Positions 11,646 through 23,790 of a stretch of 64,000 nucleotides of DNA are shown here, in pieces. This stretch comes from Gambelia wislizenii (taxonomy: Eukaryota > Chordata > Lepidosauria > Squamata > Crotaphytidae), in NCBI GenBank assembly GCA_030847615.1, contig JAUMIR010000001.1, positions 67,469,501 through 67,533,500 of the forward strand. The letters run 5' to 3'. The notes below the pieces were generated by a model, which made no database searches, was not told the origin of the DNA, and was given only the letters and a program-made list of their open reading frames with translations. Every line of letters begins with the position of its first letter. The stretch's first letter is position 1. The translations under genes and the position numbers were made by a program.

Positions 11646-12225
11646 TTTGTTTCTAAATGAGAATTCAGAGTTCTAAATATGATCTGTTGGCACAGATTCT
11701 GGAGGTAGCATGATGTCACTTCTGGTTGTATTGGACACACTGGTGTAGCCCACTGGGGAGTTGTGCACATTTCTGAGTACAACTGTTACCTGCCTTGACA
11801 TCCCCCACTTTTCAATAAACCATAATTGGCAATATTAATAATTTGGCTGGCTATGGCACGCCATGTGGTTGGCAAGTGGACCAGGGACTTCCCAGATACA
11901 AAGGATGGAGTCAGGCACAATCTAGGGAGGGGCCTTGGACATTCCTTAAACAGGTCATACCCAGGTCAGAGTTCTTTCTTAACTTAATTTCTGTTAAATT
12001 AAGACAATGAAGAATATTAGTGTTGAGTAAAAAGCTGAAACCTAGATTCACAGGAAGAACCTATGTATAAACAAGATGGATAAAAAAAATTGTGTAAATA
12101 AGGGAGGGAGGAAATTTGGGAGAGGAGAAAAATATTATATATTTTATAAATAAGTCCTCTGTAAGTTATGTAATGTGATTTATTATACTTATGAGCAATG
12201 GATAATGGATGATGTATGTACATAT

Positions 12226-12256
<31 letters not shown>

Positions 12257-12699
12257 TTTTTTAAAAAAGAGTTCTTCCTGAGAACACCTGTAGATGAGTC
12301 ATCCACTAATCCACTCAAGGATAGCTGAGCACTCAGTGATTGCAAAATGGGTTTTTCCTCTTTTTCCCTAGATCACAGTGAAAGGTTTCCTATGCCCATT
12401 CAGTCCCAAATGTTTAGCCCATCAATGATTATTAACACATCCAGAGAATCCTTTTTCCAATCCTTGGAATCTCCAAGAGACATTGTATTCCACTCTAAAT
12501 CTCACCCCTTCGGGTGGAGTATCGAATACAAATATCACCCTAAAATGCCACCAAAGTGTGCACAGACCCCACCTTCTTCCCATCACTCCATCAGTCTGTG
12601 TCACCAGGACTGCAGCTTCAGCATGAATCTCTGCTCCCCTGATCAGTATAGTATAACCCACAATCCCCTCACTCTATTCCTCTAACCAAAACTTCCTAC
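11646..12699. other. Unassigned sequence including an (AAT)n run
   Basis: The (AAT)n microsatellite spans about 12,228-12,255. The part 12,340-12,690 could belong to the LTR-like piece that follows, but I cannot define an end. Confidence 0.35.
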
Positions 12700-12920
12700 T
12701 TTCTTCAATAGCCTTGTGTGATTGCTTGAAGCTTGAGTGTTAGCGTGAATGCTGTTTAGAGTAAATTCCAATAAAAACATTTAATTGTCCATTCTGGTTT
12801 GGAGTCTCCTCCGTTAGTACTGGTATACATAGGTCAAAAGATCTTGCAGTTGCCTGACCTCTTGCTGCTATCTTGAGGTAATTAAAAATTCCCCATAGTA
12901 GAATTCAGATAGCAGTGGGA
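12700..12920 (+). mobile_element. Putative LTR end plus leader of a retroelement
   Basis: A poly(A) signal-like TTCCAATAAAAAC (about 12,767) is followed by a segment, AGTACTGGTATACATAGGT then AAAAGATCTTGCAGTTGCCTG. This recurs at 47,815-47,860 behind a similar TTTTCCAATAAC. The shared downstream block suggests an LTR/leader junction of the same family. Neither copy shows gag or pol. Low certainty. Confidence 0.35.
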
Positions 12921-15286
12921 TCCTCATAGACCCCGCATAATTTGGGTAATACAATTATTTACCAAAACACTGCAGGATGTGTAGATACTAGGTAAGAACT
13001 GTGTGGAAAGATTTGTTTTCTCCTTTAGGGTGGGTGAGGAGAACAAACCTGTGGAAATTATTTCTCCTCACTTGTGAGAACAAAATAATTTGAATATTAC
13101 CATCCCTATCAGGTAGGTTGCCAATATCTGCATCCACGGCCCTGTGCTGGGCCAAACCTATGAGCTAAATAACAAAACTGTGGCCTTGGTGATCTCTAAC
13201 TATGTTGTTTTGGTTGCTGGTTTGCTCCCTTTCACCATTGCCTGCCCTCATTATAGCTAGGCTGGCAATTTACCTATGCCGTACCTTCCAACATTTCACA
13301 GATGAATACCAGGACAAGTATGGCCAAGCAGCATTAGAGTATGGTCAAAATAGTCAAAGTTGTTAATGAGGATGATCACACAGGATATGACAGGCTGCCA
13401 CAGTTTGCTTTTGCCTGAATCTCCAGGGAAGGGCAAGATTTGGCCTTTCCCCTCCTCTACTTACTGCTGAATTAATTGAATGCTAACTACTTTTGCACTC
13501 TGGACTCAGTTTGCAGTAACTGAAGTAAGCTGAGGTCAAAGGGGGAAAGTGGAGGAGGAGAGAGAAACTGGGACATTTTAAAAGAAGATGGGAAAGTGAC
13601 AGACTATCCCTGCCAAATCAGGACAGTTGAAAGTTATGCTATCCAGACAATAATATAGTTCCTTCTACCTTTCATATACCCATCTGTCTCTCCCTCATTC
13701 CTTTCCTTCTTGCAACTCCAATCCATTGCCCCTCCTTCCGGGTTATCAGTTTTTGTTTTCTCAGTCTGTCTCAATTTCCTGCCATGCTTGCTATTGAGTT
13801 CTTATGGAGCTGTTCTGGAGTTTCCTGCCTTTAGTTTTTTTCTTCTCCCTAAAGGTGTGGTGTTTTTTTTATATATATAAAGCATCTGCAGGCCTCAAAA
13901 AGGGTTACCTGACTCAGCTGATACTTTTTGTTTTGTGCATACATGTGCAGTTTTGCTACATAAGCTCAAACATGGGAACAATTGAATTGATATTAGAAGA
14001 AACAAATGGGCCCCTGCACTAAAACTGTTGCCATGAGGAGTACTTCCAGTTTAAGATTCATCCATCACAACCATTTCATGACCATTATTCCAGATTAATT
14101 AAGACAGAGGAAAAGCACGCATTGGTTGAAGCATTCAGTGAGTATTCTGAGAAGGAAGGAAGAGTTTGAAAATGGTGATCAGTACAGCACCAGACCTTGG
14201 TCATTTGGGTTGTAGAGGAGATGGGAGCAAACTAACTTGCTGGTTAATACACTTGATAGGAATACGTAGAACAAGGATTTTAAAAAGTGCTATGCTTTGC
14301 AGGTCATTTATTTGGGGCAGGGCCAGATAGCCCATCCCTTCAGTGTAGCACCTTACTTGTAAACATGGAACAGAGCAGAGAAATTAAGTTATCTTTCCTC
14401 ATTATGTTGCTGAATGCCACCTGTTGTTCCTAATTACCCAAGCCTCTGGGGAATTCAATGGTTTCTCTGTTTAATGGAATTGTACTATTAATATGTCAAT
14501 ATCCAGATGATATATGTAATGGACCATATTGAAATCAATCAATAGGCATCCCTTCATTTCCACAAGCCGCCTGCTTACTAGAAGAAAATGCTACTACCCT
14601 AGTCTGTTAATTTCTCCAATCAATTTGCATTTCCTCCCAGCTATGGCTTTAGGGATTAGCTCATTAAATATACTTTTTGCTCCCCTTGTCTCAGCAGTGG
14701 GACATCTGTATGTGTGTACATATACACATAATATGTACGTCAGTTTCCTTTCAAGGGCAGAACACTCAAGAGCATGTTTACAACAATCTATTCATTTAGA
14801 AAATGTACATGTCGAGCATTCCACTTTCTACGTGGAGTCAGGGAGAACACAGGACACAGAAAACCACTTTGGAAGCAGGCAAGCAAACACACACACACAC
14901 AAAACAGAAAAGGAGGACAGAACACATAGGGTGGAAGTTGATTGTGTGGTGTTATGGTTCCTGCTTCTGCTCTTCTCTGGAATGTTGTTTTTGTTTTTGT
15001 TTTTGGCTTGGCCATCTTTTTGGCAGCTTTGGAAAGAAAGAGAGAAAAGCCAGAGGTCCCAGGAAGCCATGGACACACAGAGACACACACCTTCATGGAA
15101 AGGGCATCCATCTTATCTCCCCTGTCCTATTCCCACTTTAATGAAAGCGAGAGATGAAATTTTGCACTGAAATCCAATGTGATGTCAAGACTGGAGTATC
15201 TGAGTGGAACTTAGATCAAGGAGATCCCTGTAGAGCCATAAAGCTCATTGAGTGATTTTGAGCCTTGAATGTGTCTACGCTACACT
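12921..15286. other. Unassigned sequence with a purine/pyrimidine-skewed part
   Basis: No supported gene. An (AC)n run lies at about 14,888-14,902. The 14,529-15,170 open frame (213 codons) has no recognisable domain and overlaps long frames on the other strand. The stretch 14,600-14,680 is AT-rich with an ATTTGCAT octamer and TAATT motifs, the only part here that looks like a possible conserved non-coding element. Confidence 0.35.
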
Positions 15287-15600
15287 TGTAGAGCAGTTTG
15301 ATACCACTGTATCATGGATCCATCCTATAGACTTCTTGGATTTGTAGTTTGAGGAGAGATTTAGAATTTTCTGCTGGAGAGCTCTAGGCAGCTGTATTAC
15401 TCTTAACTACAGTTCTCAAGGTACTTCCTAGAGATATACAAAAACACTTAGAATACCTTGAGAATTGTAGTTCAGAGGAGTGAACTAGCACTCTCTGGTG
15501 AAGAATTCTAAGTACCTCACTAAACTACAAATTCCAGGATTCTTTGGCATGGAGTCATGGCTGTTCAAATGGCATCACACTGTTGTGAGTATGTAGCACA
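15287..15600. mobile_element. MITE-like segment with inverted AACTACA/TGTAGTT blocks
   Basis: GGATTTGTAGTTTGAGGAGAG and CCTCACTAAACTACAAATTCC form outer inverted blocks around a second pair (TACAGTTCTCAAGGTA and TACCTTGAGAATTGTAG). This suggests one palindromic MITE inside another. Ends are not sharp. Confidence 0.5.
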
Positions 15601-15906
15601 GCTACACTCTTTGTCTCAGCTTGATCTACTTCTCAGTGCTGTCATGAGAGCCCCGTAAGGAGGGGAAAAAACTATGTACACAGCCTTGTGCTTAATGGAA
15701 GAATCAAGGTATATAAATGTAACCCACTGAATGAATTAGTTCTGATTCAGCATTGGAATCTCATATTATAGTCCCCACATTACCCATTGCTAGACAGGCC
15801 TTCCCCATGTAAGTACCAAGTAGTCCATCAAATGCCTTAATTCATTTGGGAGCAGCAGCAAATTGATATGCTCCTCCAGCGGCCTACTGCTGTTTATGAA
15901 CCCACA

Positions 15907-15908
<2 letters not shown>

Positions 15909-15938
<30 letters not shown>
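15909..15938. repeat. (GT)n microsatellite, 15 units
   Basis: An uninterrupted GT run. Confidence 0.95.
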
Positions 15939-15940
<2 letters not shown>

Positions 15941-15969
15941 ATGTATACGTTTACATGTATGCCTGCCTG

Positions 15970-16153
15970 CCTTCTAGTTGCCTGTTGACTTATGGTGACC
16001 CTATGAATTTCACAGGTTTTTCATGGGCAAGGAATACAGAGAGATAGTTTTGCCAGTTCCTTTCTCTGAAATTAGGCCTTCAGCACCTGGCATTTAAGGG
16101 CTGACCCTTCCAAGATCAGACAGGATTTGGTGCCTCTAGGGTATTTAGGCCCC
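15970..16153 (-). mobile_element. 5S rRNA-derived SINE, longer copy
   Basis: On the minus strand the head has 5S-like TCTGATCTTGGAAGG followed by a SINE body (AGAGAAAGGAACTGGCAAAA, then CCTTGCCCATGAAAAACC) and a tail TAGGGTCACCATAAGTCAAC. The middle of the 5S segment has been deleted relative to the copy at 4,433. The tail matches that of the tRNA-derived SINE at 3,519. Confidence 0.7.
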
Positions 16154-16219
16154 CACAAAATATGCTGTGTGTGAATTATTTTAGGAAGGAGGGAGTAATT
16201 GGGAGCTTAACAATCCTTT

Positions 16220-16510
16220 TATTTGTGAAGTCGAAGGCTTTCACCACCGGCATCTATAGGTTTTCTGTAGTCCCCCCCCCCCGGGCTGTGAGGCTGTGTT
16301 CTGGAAGAGTTTATTTCTGATGTTTCACCTGCATCTGTGGCTGGCATCTTCTTCCTCTTGCCTGAAATTCCTTACTTTCCTTTCTGAATTTTCTTGGAAA
16401 GGAAGGAATTTCGGGCAGGAGGAAGAAGATGCCAGCCACAGATGCAGGTGAAACATCATGAATAAACTCTTCCAGAACACAGCCTCACAGCCCGGAAAAA
16501 AACCCACAGA
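16220..16510. repeat. Head-to-head inverted pair of one interspersed repeat
   Basis: The left arm (about 16,276-16,380) has GGGCTGTGAGGCTGTGTTCT, then GAAGAGTTTATT and CATCTGTGGCTGGCATCTTC. The right arm (about 16,405-16,500) is their reverse complement. The spacer is about 20 bp. Blocks of this type (GTGAAGTCGAAGGCTTTCAC near 16,227) are common in a dispersed amniote repeat; I suspect but cannot show a Penelope-like origin. Confidence 0.55.
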
Positions 16511-16696
16511 GAAAATCCTTTATTTGTCCACACATGTTTGCACTTGTGAGAGAATAAGCACACTCTGATCACCTGTGATGAGATAGGAATGGATTAAATC
16601 ATCAATTCCAGTTTTGCTCAGTTTCTTAATTTTCTATGTTTAAAAATGTTCTGTCCTTTTCTGAATATCAATCTGATGGGTCACACTGAAGACATT

Positions 16697-16920
16697 GGAG
16701 ATTTTCACACTACACTGTTATAGTGCTATTATTCCACTTTAGCTGCTATGGCTGCCTCCTGTGGAATTCTGGGGTTTGTAGTTTAGTGAGGCCTAAGAGC
16801 TCTCTGGCTGAGAGTTGTAAATTCCCCTCCCTAAACTGCAAATCCAATGATTCAACAGGAGGCAGCCATAGCAAATAAAGTGGAATAGTAACACTATAAC
16901 AGTGTAGTGTGAAAATCTCC
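16697..16920. mobile_element. Palindromic MITE with Harbinger-like ends (224 bp)
   Basis: Starts GGAGATTTTCACACTACAC and ends GTGTAGTGTGAAAATCTCC, a perfect 19-bp inverted repeat. Arms also pair through TAGTGCTATTATTCCACTTT / AAAGTGGAATAGTAACACTA and GCTATGGCTGCCTCCTG / CAGGAGGCAGCCATAGC. The same palindrome is at 30,233 and 53,526. Confidence 0.75.
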
Positions 16921-17022
16921 CATATAAAAAGTCCCCTGTAAATTTTGTGCACATTTTCTCCTATTGCATACATTTTTGTATGGAGTGTTTCAAGCTATAT
17001 TCCTTTTTTCTATTCGAATGTA

Positions 17023-17968
17023 CAGTCCTCCCTTCAAATTTACGGGGGTTACAGGGGGCACCCCTGCAAATTTGAAAAAAACACGAATAACTGGAGGGCT
17101 GGAAAGCCTGCCTGTCACCCACCCATCCCCCTGCCCGTTTCCAAGCAGTGGGGAAGCTAGACAAGCCTCCCTGCTGCCCGCACGTTCCCCCGCCCTTTCC
17201 AAAGCAGCAGGGAGGCTAGGCAAGCCTCCGCTATACTCGTCTGCCCCCACTCCCCACCCCTTCGAAAGCAGCACGGAGGCTATGCAAGCCTCCCCACTGC
17301 CTGCCCATCCTTCCACCCTTTTCAAAGCAGTGGGGAGGCTAGGCAAGCCTCCCTGCTGTCCGCCCCGCCCCCCACCCCTTCGAAAGCAGCAGGGAGGCAA
17401 GGCAAACCTTCCTGTTGCCCGCCCATCCCCCCGCCCTTTCCAAAGCAGCGGGGAGGCTAGGCAAGCCTCCCCACTGCTGATCCACCCTCCATCCCCTTCA
17501 AAAGTGGCGGGGAGGCTAGGCAAACTTCCCCACCACCTGCCTGTACCTCCCCCAGGCTGGGGCCTTGAGCGGTTTGGCTGGGATGATGGCAACTCACCTC
17601 CTTCCCAGTCAAGCCGCTCAGTAAACCTTCCGGCTGGGGCCTTGAGCGGCTTGGCTGGGGAGGTGGCAAGTTGCCTCCTCCCCAGTCAAGCTGCTCGGTA
17701 AGCCTGCCAGCTCTGGTTTGGTCAGCTTTCCTTCCCTGTGGGGGGAAAAGCCAAAAACCACCCACCCACCCCCCTCCCGTGGCCTCAGTTTTTCCCCCAA
17801 CATGGAAGGAAAACTGACCAAGCTCATAGCGATAGCCACGGGTTTGATCGGCTTTCCTTCCCTATGTGGGGGAAAGCCAAAAACCTCACACCCCTTCCCC
17901 GTGGCTTTGGTAATCCGAAAATTCTCAAAGCCATGAATTAGAAAGCTGAGACTTAGAAGGGATGACTG
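17023..17968. mobile_element. TA-flanked Tigger-like MITE carrying internal tandem arrays
   Basis: Starts CAGTCCTCCCTTCAAATTTA and ends AGAAGGGATGACTG, with TA on both sides (17,021 and 17,969). The ends resemble those of the element at 59,341. Between them lie three tandem systems. At 17,145-17,545 there are about seven units of roughly 59 bp, each beginning near GGGGAGGCTAGGCAAGCCTCC. At 17,550-17,700 two units of about 76 bp carry CCTTGAGCGGCTTGGCTGGG and its inverse. At 17,715-17,920 two diverged units carry GGCTTTCCTTCCCT. The open frames of 200-245 codons over this stretch are repeat translation. Confidence 0.75.
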
Positions 17969-19046
17969 TACTTAATTTTAAGGCCGTTTTCAATAACATG
18001 TTCATTTGCGGGCCCTCATATACACATGTTTTATACATTTTCTGGCTAGAGACCGGCATTGCAAAATTTAGAAAAGTGCAGGTATTGAAATACAATTGCA
18101 TTTGGGCTAACAGCTTCATTTGACAAGTACAAGTTAAGTAGCTTTTGCATTCAATGCAAATCAAATTTATCCTGCAACCTGACTGAAGGTGCAGTCCTGT
18201 GGTTGTATTTTAATATGTAGTATTGAAAGGGCATGTAATGCATGGTCATAAAACACCACTGATCTTCTAGAAGACATATATAACTCCTGCCTCCTGAACA
18301 TGAGCCTTAGAAAGTATAAGTGTGTCTTTTTAGAGCAGAAGATGCTACTGTTTACTGAGAGACCTACTTGTGAAATATAACTTTCTTATCAGGCATTCCC
18401 AAATGAACATGACTGACAGAACTGTTGGGGCCAAACAAAGACAGAAGTAAAGATAATAAACACAGGTAAACAGTACAAAGCTCAGCATATTTAATCTCCT
18501 GATTATGGTAATGGCTTGAAAACTGGAGATTGAAAACTCGGTGACTTCTCTGAGAGACTCTGCAGTAAACACTCTGGTTAAACACCAAATGAAATTGGAG
18601 GGAACGGAGGTTTGGGGGAAGATGCAGACAGATAAACAATTAATTGAGTTTACATTATTCAGATCTAAAATGGCAAGTAGTTAAATTATTTTTTTCTGAT
18701 CAGTTTCTTCTGGGAAACATGTACAAATGTCAAAGATTCACAAAACTTCTGAGCAGACCTAGTCAGGGACCAGGTGGCTCATTTTTCATTTAGAGGGAAG
18801 GAGTCTTTATTTTTTTAATAAAGCATTAAGGCTACACTCCCTGTTTAAGCTTTTTGAAATCAGCTGAACTTACCTTTCAGTAAATAAACATAAAATGAGA
18901 CTGTAAGGCACTTTATGCATCAGATATATTAGGCACTGTACCTTCAGGGTTTAGCCAAAATTAAATTTGTTAAGTCTTCAAGTTGCTACAAGATTCTTAG
19001 TTGGTTTTGCTAAAAGTGATTAAGGTTGCAATTCTATACACACTTA
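17969..19046. other. Unassigned AT-rich sequence
   Basis: No exon-like frame, recognisable repeat or RNA gene. Confidence 0.4.
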
Positions 19047-19508
19047 GGAAATTATCAGATGGGTGCCTTAAAACATTATTATGGCACTATATTTTACAGT
19101 GTTTGTGTTTTGGCACAATGACACACATTTTTGCATGCTGCTATGATAACAATACAGAATTGCCCCAGAATTCGGCAATACAAGCACTCACACCACATCC
19201 GCATTTCTCTGTGAACCTGATTTTGGTGCATCTAGTTTTTCTGTTTGCACCTGGAAGTGTTCTGACCACCCATTGACTCTGGAATCACACCAGCATAAAG
19301 GGGTGCCTTGTCACACACACTGAAATCCAGAACACAAACACTATGGGAGATCAATTCTCAACTTCTCCCCATTAATAAAAAAGAACTCCCTTGTAATGGG
19401 AGCAGAACACTTGCATAAATCTGGGGCACAACATCATCTGATAAGGAAGCCCTTTTGCAATCTCATGGCATCATTATAATGCTGTTTTTGACGCATCTCA
19501 TAATATCC
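19047..19508. mobile_element. Harbinger-like MITE (462 bp)
   Basis: Starts GGAAATTATCAGATGGG and ends CATCTCATAATATCC, with TTA on both sides (19,044-19,046 and 19,509-19,511). The interior contains CCATTAATAAAAAAGAACTCC, as in other family members, but is otherwise diverged. Confidence 0.65.
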
Positions 19509-20896
19509 TTAGAGAAAGCCTCTCTGAAATGAATTGGATTTACTTCAGAGTAGAACTGTATAGGATTGTGCTGTAAGATATCTCTTAAAGTTTCACTGGA
19601 TTCAGTGACACTTAAAACATGCTTAACGTAGGACAGATCATGCTCAGCTCTATTATTTAATACATATTAATAATCATTCTACAAATGTGCACAAAGTGAT
19701 ATTAAATAAAATCATAAAACTTCAGGTGAAAATAAAAAAGGCACTTGCTTTCTGAGGTTCCCACTAGAGATCCTGGCATTATCACTAGTTGAATATGTGA
19801 GTGATTCTCTTAGATAGAGGTATAGACTCTTACACCAGAACAATTATCCCTAGTTTTATCAGCACCAATTCAAACATTTCAGCATGCTTCTGTTGCTTCA
19901 TGGTGGCATTCCAATGCAACAGGAAATGTTTTGCTGTCTTTTAAAGGAAAGCCCAAGGTTTGAGAAAATTAGTTTTTTGGACTACAACTCCCAGAATCCT
20001 ATGCCAGCTTGGAAATTCTGGTTGTCAAAAAACTAATATTTTTGAGCTCTGGGGAAGACATAGATCAAGATAGGCAGATAGTAGGATTGCAAGGTTTACT
20101 TTGTTTTTTTCCTAGAACGAAGATCCATCAGAGCATTGTGCATGAGACAGATGCTTGGGTGGATATTTAGTCTGAGCTGGTGGAAGCAGACTTCATTGCC
20201 CCCTTGATGGGAGCCTTTCCAGTCCCCTGAAAATACCACACAGAAGGTCAAGGTCCTGTGCTGACTACTTGGAGCTGTGTGTGTTGGTAGGAGGGGAAGA
20301 GCTCTGGTTTCAATGTTGGGGAGATCTGTGAATTTGCATCATGTTTTAGTTCCACCTTTAAAAGAGCAACCAAATAAGCTAAATCCTACCCCCAAAGTAG
20401 ATTCATCACCTTTAGTTGGGACTAAAACATGGAGTTCGATTCACTGCCCCCTCTAACATGCCACTATTGGATGGGAAATCCTTCCCCCAAAATTGGACAG
20501 AGGACTATTCTGGTAACAGAACCCTGCCATCCACAGAAGGTCACTCTTAGATCCAACTCATACATTTCAAATTAAAGAATTCTGACTTCTGCCTCTTGGA
20601 ATTTGTTTTGAGCAACAGAACTGAATGGAGCTCAGACAGCCCCCATTCCACACAGACATTTACTCCTGGTCAGCCTAAGTTTTTGTAGTTTCTTCAGTGC
20701 TGCTGCTACCAAGTGAGGGCAGATCCAGGTGGAGCAAATGTTGAAGGTTGCAGTATTTGTACCTGTAGTGCTCAGTTCTGTTTCAAAGAACCATCTAGTA
20801 TTCACCTCATTCTGAGTCATTCCCTGGGAACTTCAAGGAAAAAATGCACCTTTTTGTTACCACACCTCATGAGTTTTTCATTATTGTTGTTGTTCT
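19509..20896. other. Unassigned sequence with an old MITE scrap
   Basis: At 19,978-20,040 a GGACTACAACTCCCAGAATCC block faces an inverted GGAAATTCTGGTTGTC-like block, a common degenerate MITE motif also near 21,840 and 53,400. No coding signal. Confidence 0.4.
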
Positions 20897-21393
20897 GGAG
20901 CTTGTCTACACTGGCCAGAATACACTGCCTTCCAGATGGTGCATTTGAGGCCTGGAGCTCAATGAAATGGGCAGAACTCTGCATGTACATGTTGGCCAGT
21001 ATCGGCGGGTACCTTTGCTGCTGTCTCACAGCACACTCTCTGAAGCTGGGAAGGAGGCGCTCAGCATGTGATCAAGGCTGGTCACATGCAGGGGACCTTG
21101 ATCATGTGCTAGGGTCCTCCTTCCTGGTTTCAGAGACACCAGCAGTGGCAGTTTGCAGCCTAGCATGCAGGTAGGGACTCTGAGTTCCCACACCAGGCCC
21201 ATCTAAGTTTTCCCACACGACATGTGTTTTACTAGTTTTTAAAAAATGTTCTAAAAGGGTTACTCCAGCTTCCCACCCCAGCTGGCCTCGGAGACTGTCC
21301 TGATGCAAATTGTGGCAAGAGCCCTGCATCATTTGAACTGCAGGGCTCCAACAAGGAGGGAAGCTGGGGTAAATTGTCTGTCTAGACAAGCCC
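20897..21393. mobile_element. MITE of the GGGCTYRTCTACAC family (about 497 bp)
   Basis: Left end GGAGCTTGTCTACACTGGCC; right end TCTAGACAAGCCC. Internal GGTCACATGCAGGGG and CTGCAGGGCTCC blocks align with 11,108-11,645 and 53,650-54,175. The 153-codon open frame crossing its left end is not conserved in the others. Confidence 0.7.
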
Positions 21394-21523
21394 CTAGTGT
21401 GTTTTGGAACAGGTGAGGGTAAACCCCACCCACTTCTATTCCAACCATTGCAGAAGATGATGGTCTTTGTCAGCATATGCGGTCACCAATCATCATCAAT
21501 CTCCCATATCTTTTGCTGATCTG

Positions 21524-21727
21524 GGAGATTTTCAGATGCCTCTTTCAGACAACTTCCGTGAGTGAAAAACAGCGCGGCCGCCTCCAATGCTAGCCGCAAC
21601 AGTCACGGACGATGCCGAGAAAGAAACGGCGGTGTCCAAAATGGACCCCTTGCCGCGCGGCAGCCTCGTTACTGCTCCAGAGGCTGCTTGCGCGGCAAGA
21701 GGCTGAAAGAGGCGTCTGAAAATCTCC
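21524..21727. mobile_element. GC-rich Harbinger-like MITE (204 bp)
   Basis: Starts GGAGATTTTCAGATGCCTC and ends GAGGCGTCTGAAAATCTCC, inverted, with CTG on both sides (21,521-21,523 and 21,728-21,730). Interior inverted blocks include GCCTCTTTCAG / CTGAAAGAGGC and several CGCGG motifs. High CpG suggests recent arrival. Confidence 0.75.
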
Positions 21728-22859
21728 CTGATGTGGACCTACCCTGACACTCAGAAATGCCTGCTGATCTTCTAATTTTTGAAAGCCAGTAGATAAAGTT
21801 CTACTTTCTCCTCAGAGTCTGGAAAATTTTCTTTTTTTACTATGACTCCCAGAACCCACTGGCCACTAGCTACACATGCTAGGGGATTCTGGGAGCTGTA
21901 GACCATATGGGAACTTTTCCAAGTTTTCCTGCTCCCCACATCATTTAGGTCAACCTCTCAAACTGTTATTAATAATGATCTTGTATGTTTCCTTTAAAAC
22001 GAAATCACTTCTTTTTACAAAACCATTTCCCCCAAATTCTTCAGTATATTCTCCCATTAGCCTGATCTTCTCTCTTTCTTTTGGGACCATCATTTCTCTA
22101 AACTAATTAAACACAGACATTTCTGAAGCACAATGGCCTCTGCTACTTTATTACAAAACTTTATGTAATTCAACTGGCCTATTTTTTCATTTTTGGCTAC
22201 TTTTTTTAACCCAGAAATTTAAATATTATAACAGGCCCTATGCACAGCACAGTTTTCTGCTACAAATGTGCAAGCAATTAGCTGCAGAAGAAAGAGAATC
22301 AGAAAACAAGTCATTTTTCAAGGATGCTTCATACATTATTACATTTGAATTAATTCCCAAGTACAAAATGGATGCATAGAGGATCACTTATGAATAGTAT
22401 GCATGTTCACAAATCCCAAGGCTTTCCTGAAAAATCCATGTGAATGGCAGATTGGTATTCCCACATGCTTGCCTCTTCTATATATCTTGTAAGCAAAATT
22501 CCTGATATTAGTAAGGGATACCTGAGTTTTCATTTGGAACATTAAAATCTGAGGCCTAGGTTAATGACTTCCTTGGACCTTCAGATGTGCTCCTTTGGTG
22601 CAACATTGGTTCCTGCGATTGGCAGGCAGTCTGCCTTATTCTCTTGACAGAACACAACAGGTCTAGAAGCATATTTATGGGGCAGACCATAGGAATCATA
22701 ACAGAGCTTGGTAATTGTTAATTTTGAGAGGCGTAACTCCAGATAACAGACTAACAGACAAACCCATGTGCCAACATGGCAACCAATCAATCCTATGCTG
22801 TGATTCTGTAAATTTAGGGTTGTTTTTGGGGGGGAGTCTACTTCATACTGCCTGCCAGA
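21728..22859. other. Unassigned sequence
   Basis: A CCCAGAACCCACTGGCC block and an inverted GGATTCTGGGAGCTGTAG near 21,845-21,900 form a degenerate MITE scrap. Nothing else recognised. Confidence 0.35.
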
Positions 22860-23306
22860 CGTGGGTCAAAAGAGTGTAGAAGGATGGAAGGAAGAGTGAA
22901 ATGTGCACGTGATGAAGTACAAAAAGGAAGGAATGAAGGTATGAATTTAGGCATGGGAGGGGAAAGGGAGATGAAAGCTGCAGTGGCAGGGTGCAAGGAG
23001 CAAGAGATGTAGGCTTAAGGTGACAGAAGGTGCAAGAGAGGGAAGAGTTATGGCAAAAGATAAGGCAAAGAGGAAAGAGTGGGTGAAAGCTGCAAGAAAA
23101 ATGGGGCAAGAAGCAAGGGAGAAGTGCATGGTGAAGGTACAACATGAGGCAAGGGAGGGAGGGAGGGATAGCTGTGGGGTAAGGAGAGAGGCATTGCGAA
23201 GAAGCAAAGCAGAGCAACAAAGGAAGAAAGAGAGAAAGAGAGGTGCAGCGAGAGGATGAGAGATTGAAAGGAACAGGTGAAACAAAGTGCAAGAGAAAGA
23301 GTAGTA
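22860..23306. repeat. Purine-rich tract (G/A on + strand)
   Basis: About 440 bp is strongly biased to A and G on the + strand, with GGAAGGAAG-, AGAGGAAAGAG- and GGGAGGGAGGG-type runs. The bias explains overlapping open frames of up to 177 codons on the minus strand (low complexity Ser/Leu/Pro/His), which I do not accept as genes. Confidence 0.6.
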
Positions 23307-23341
23307 GAATCATAGAATTGCAGAGTTGGAAGAGACCACAA
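23307..23341 (-). mobile_element. CR1 LINE tail scrap
   Basis: GAATCATAGAATTGCAGAG then TTGGAAGAGACCACAAG, the extreme 3' end of the CR1 family, 35 bp only. Confidence 0.75.
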
Positions 23342-23790
23342 GTAGTTTGTATGCTTGTCCTTATTTTCCTATGCATTTTTAAAATATCTTTTTTGGCTCG
23401 GATATCAGATGGCAGCCACTCTCAGGGGATTCCTGTAATATTTTCATTGATCTTTTCTTTTTGCCACCAGTAAAAAATAAAAACAAAAATAAAAACAAAA
23501 ACCTGATGGCAAAAAATCCTATAGTGTTCTGATAAGAATACAGGAGCATTAGATGTGCCTGTGCATGACAAAATCATCACAACGATTATGACATCAGGAA
23601 AGTGCAAGGCCACTTTACATGGTTCCTGTTTTGTTATTAATTCTCACAACAACCCCATAAAGTAGATTTGCTGAAAACTACTGAAGGCCCAAAGTCACCG
23701 GGTAAATTCATTGACCAAACAAGGATTTGACTTTTGGTCTCTCTGTTCTGAGTCAACCACATCAGATATTACTCCATACTAGTTTTCTTG

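Noticed and set aside
14529..15170. 213-codon open frame
   Set aside because: No recognisable domain. It overlaps several frames on both strands and crosses a CA repeat; no splice or promoter evidence.
16964..17701. 245- and 200-codon open frames on opposite strands
   Set aside because: They follow the tandem units inside the TA-flanked MITE and are Pro/Ser/Gly repeat translations.
22843..23376. 177-codon minus-strand open frame
   Set aside because: Created by the purine-rich tract; low-complexity Leu/Ser/Pro/His only.
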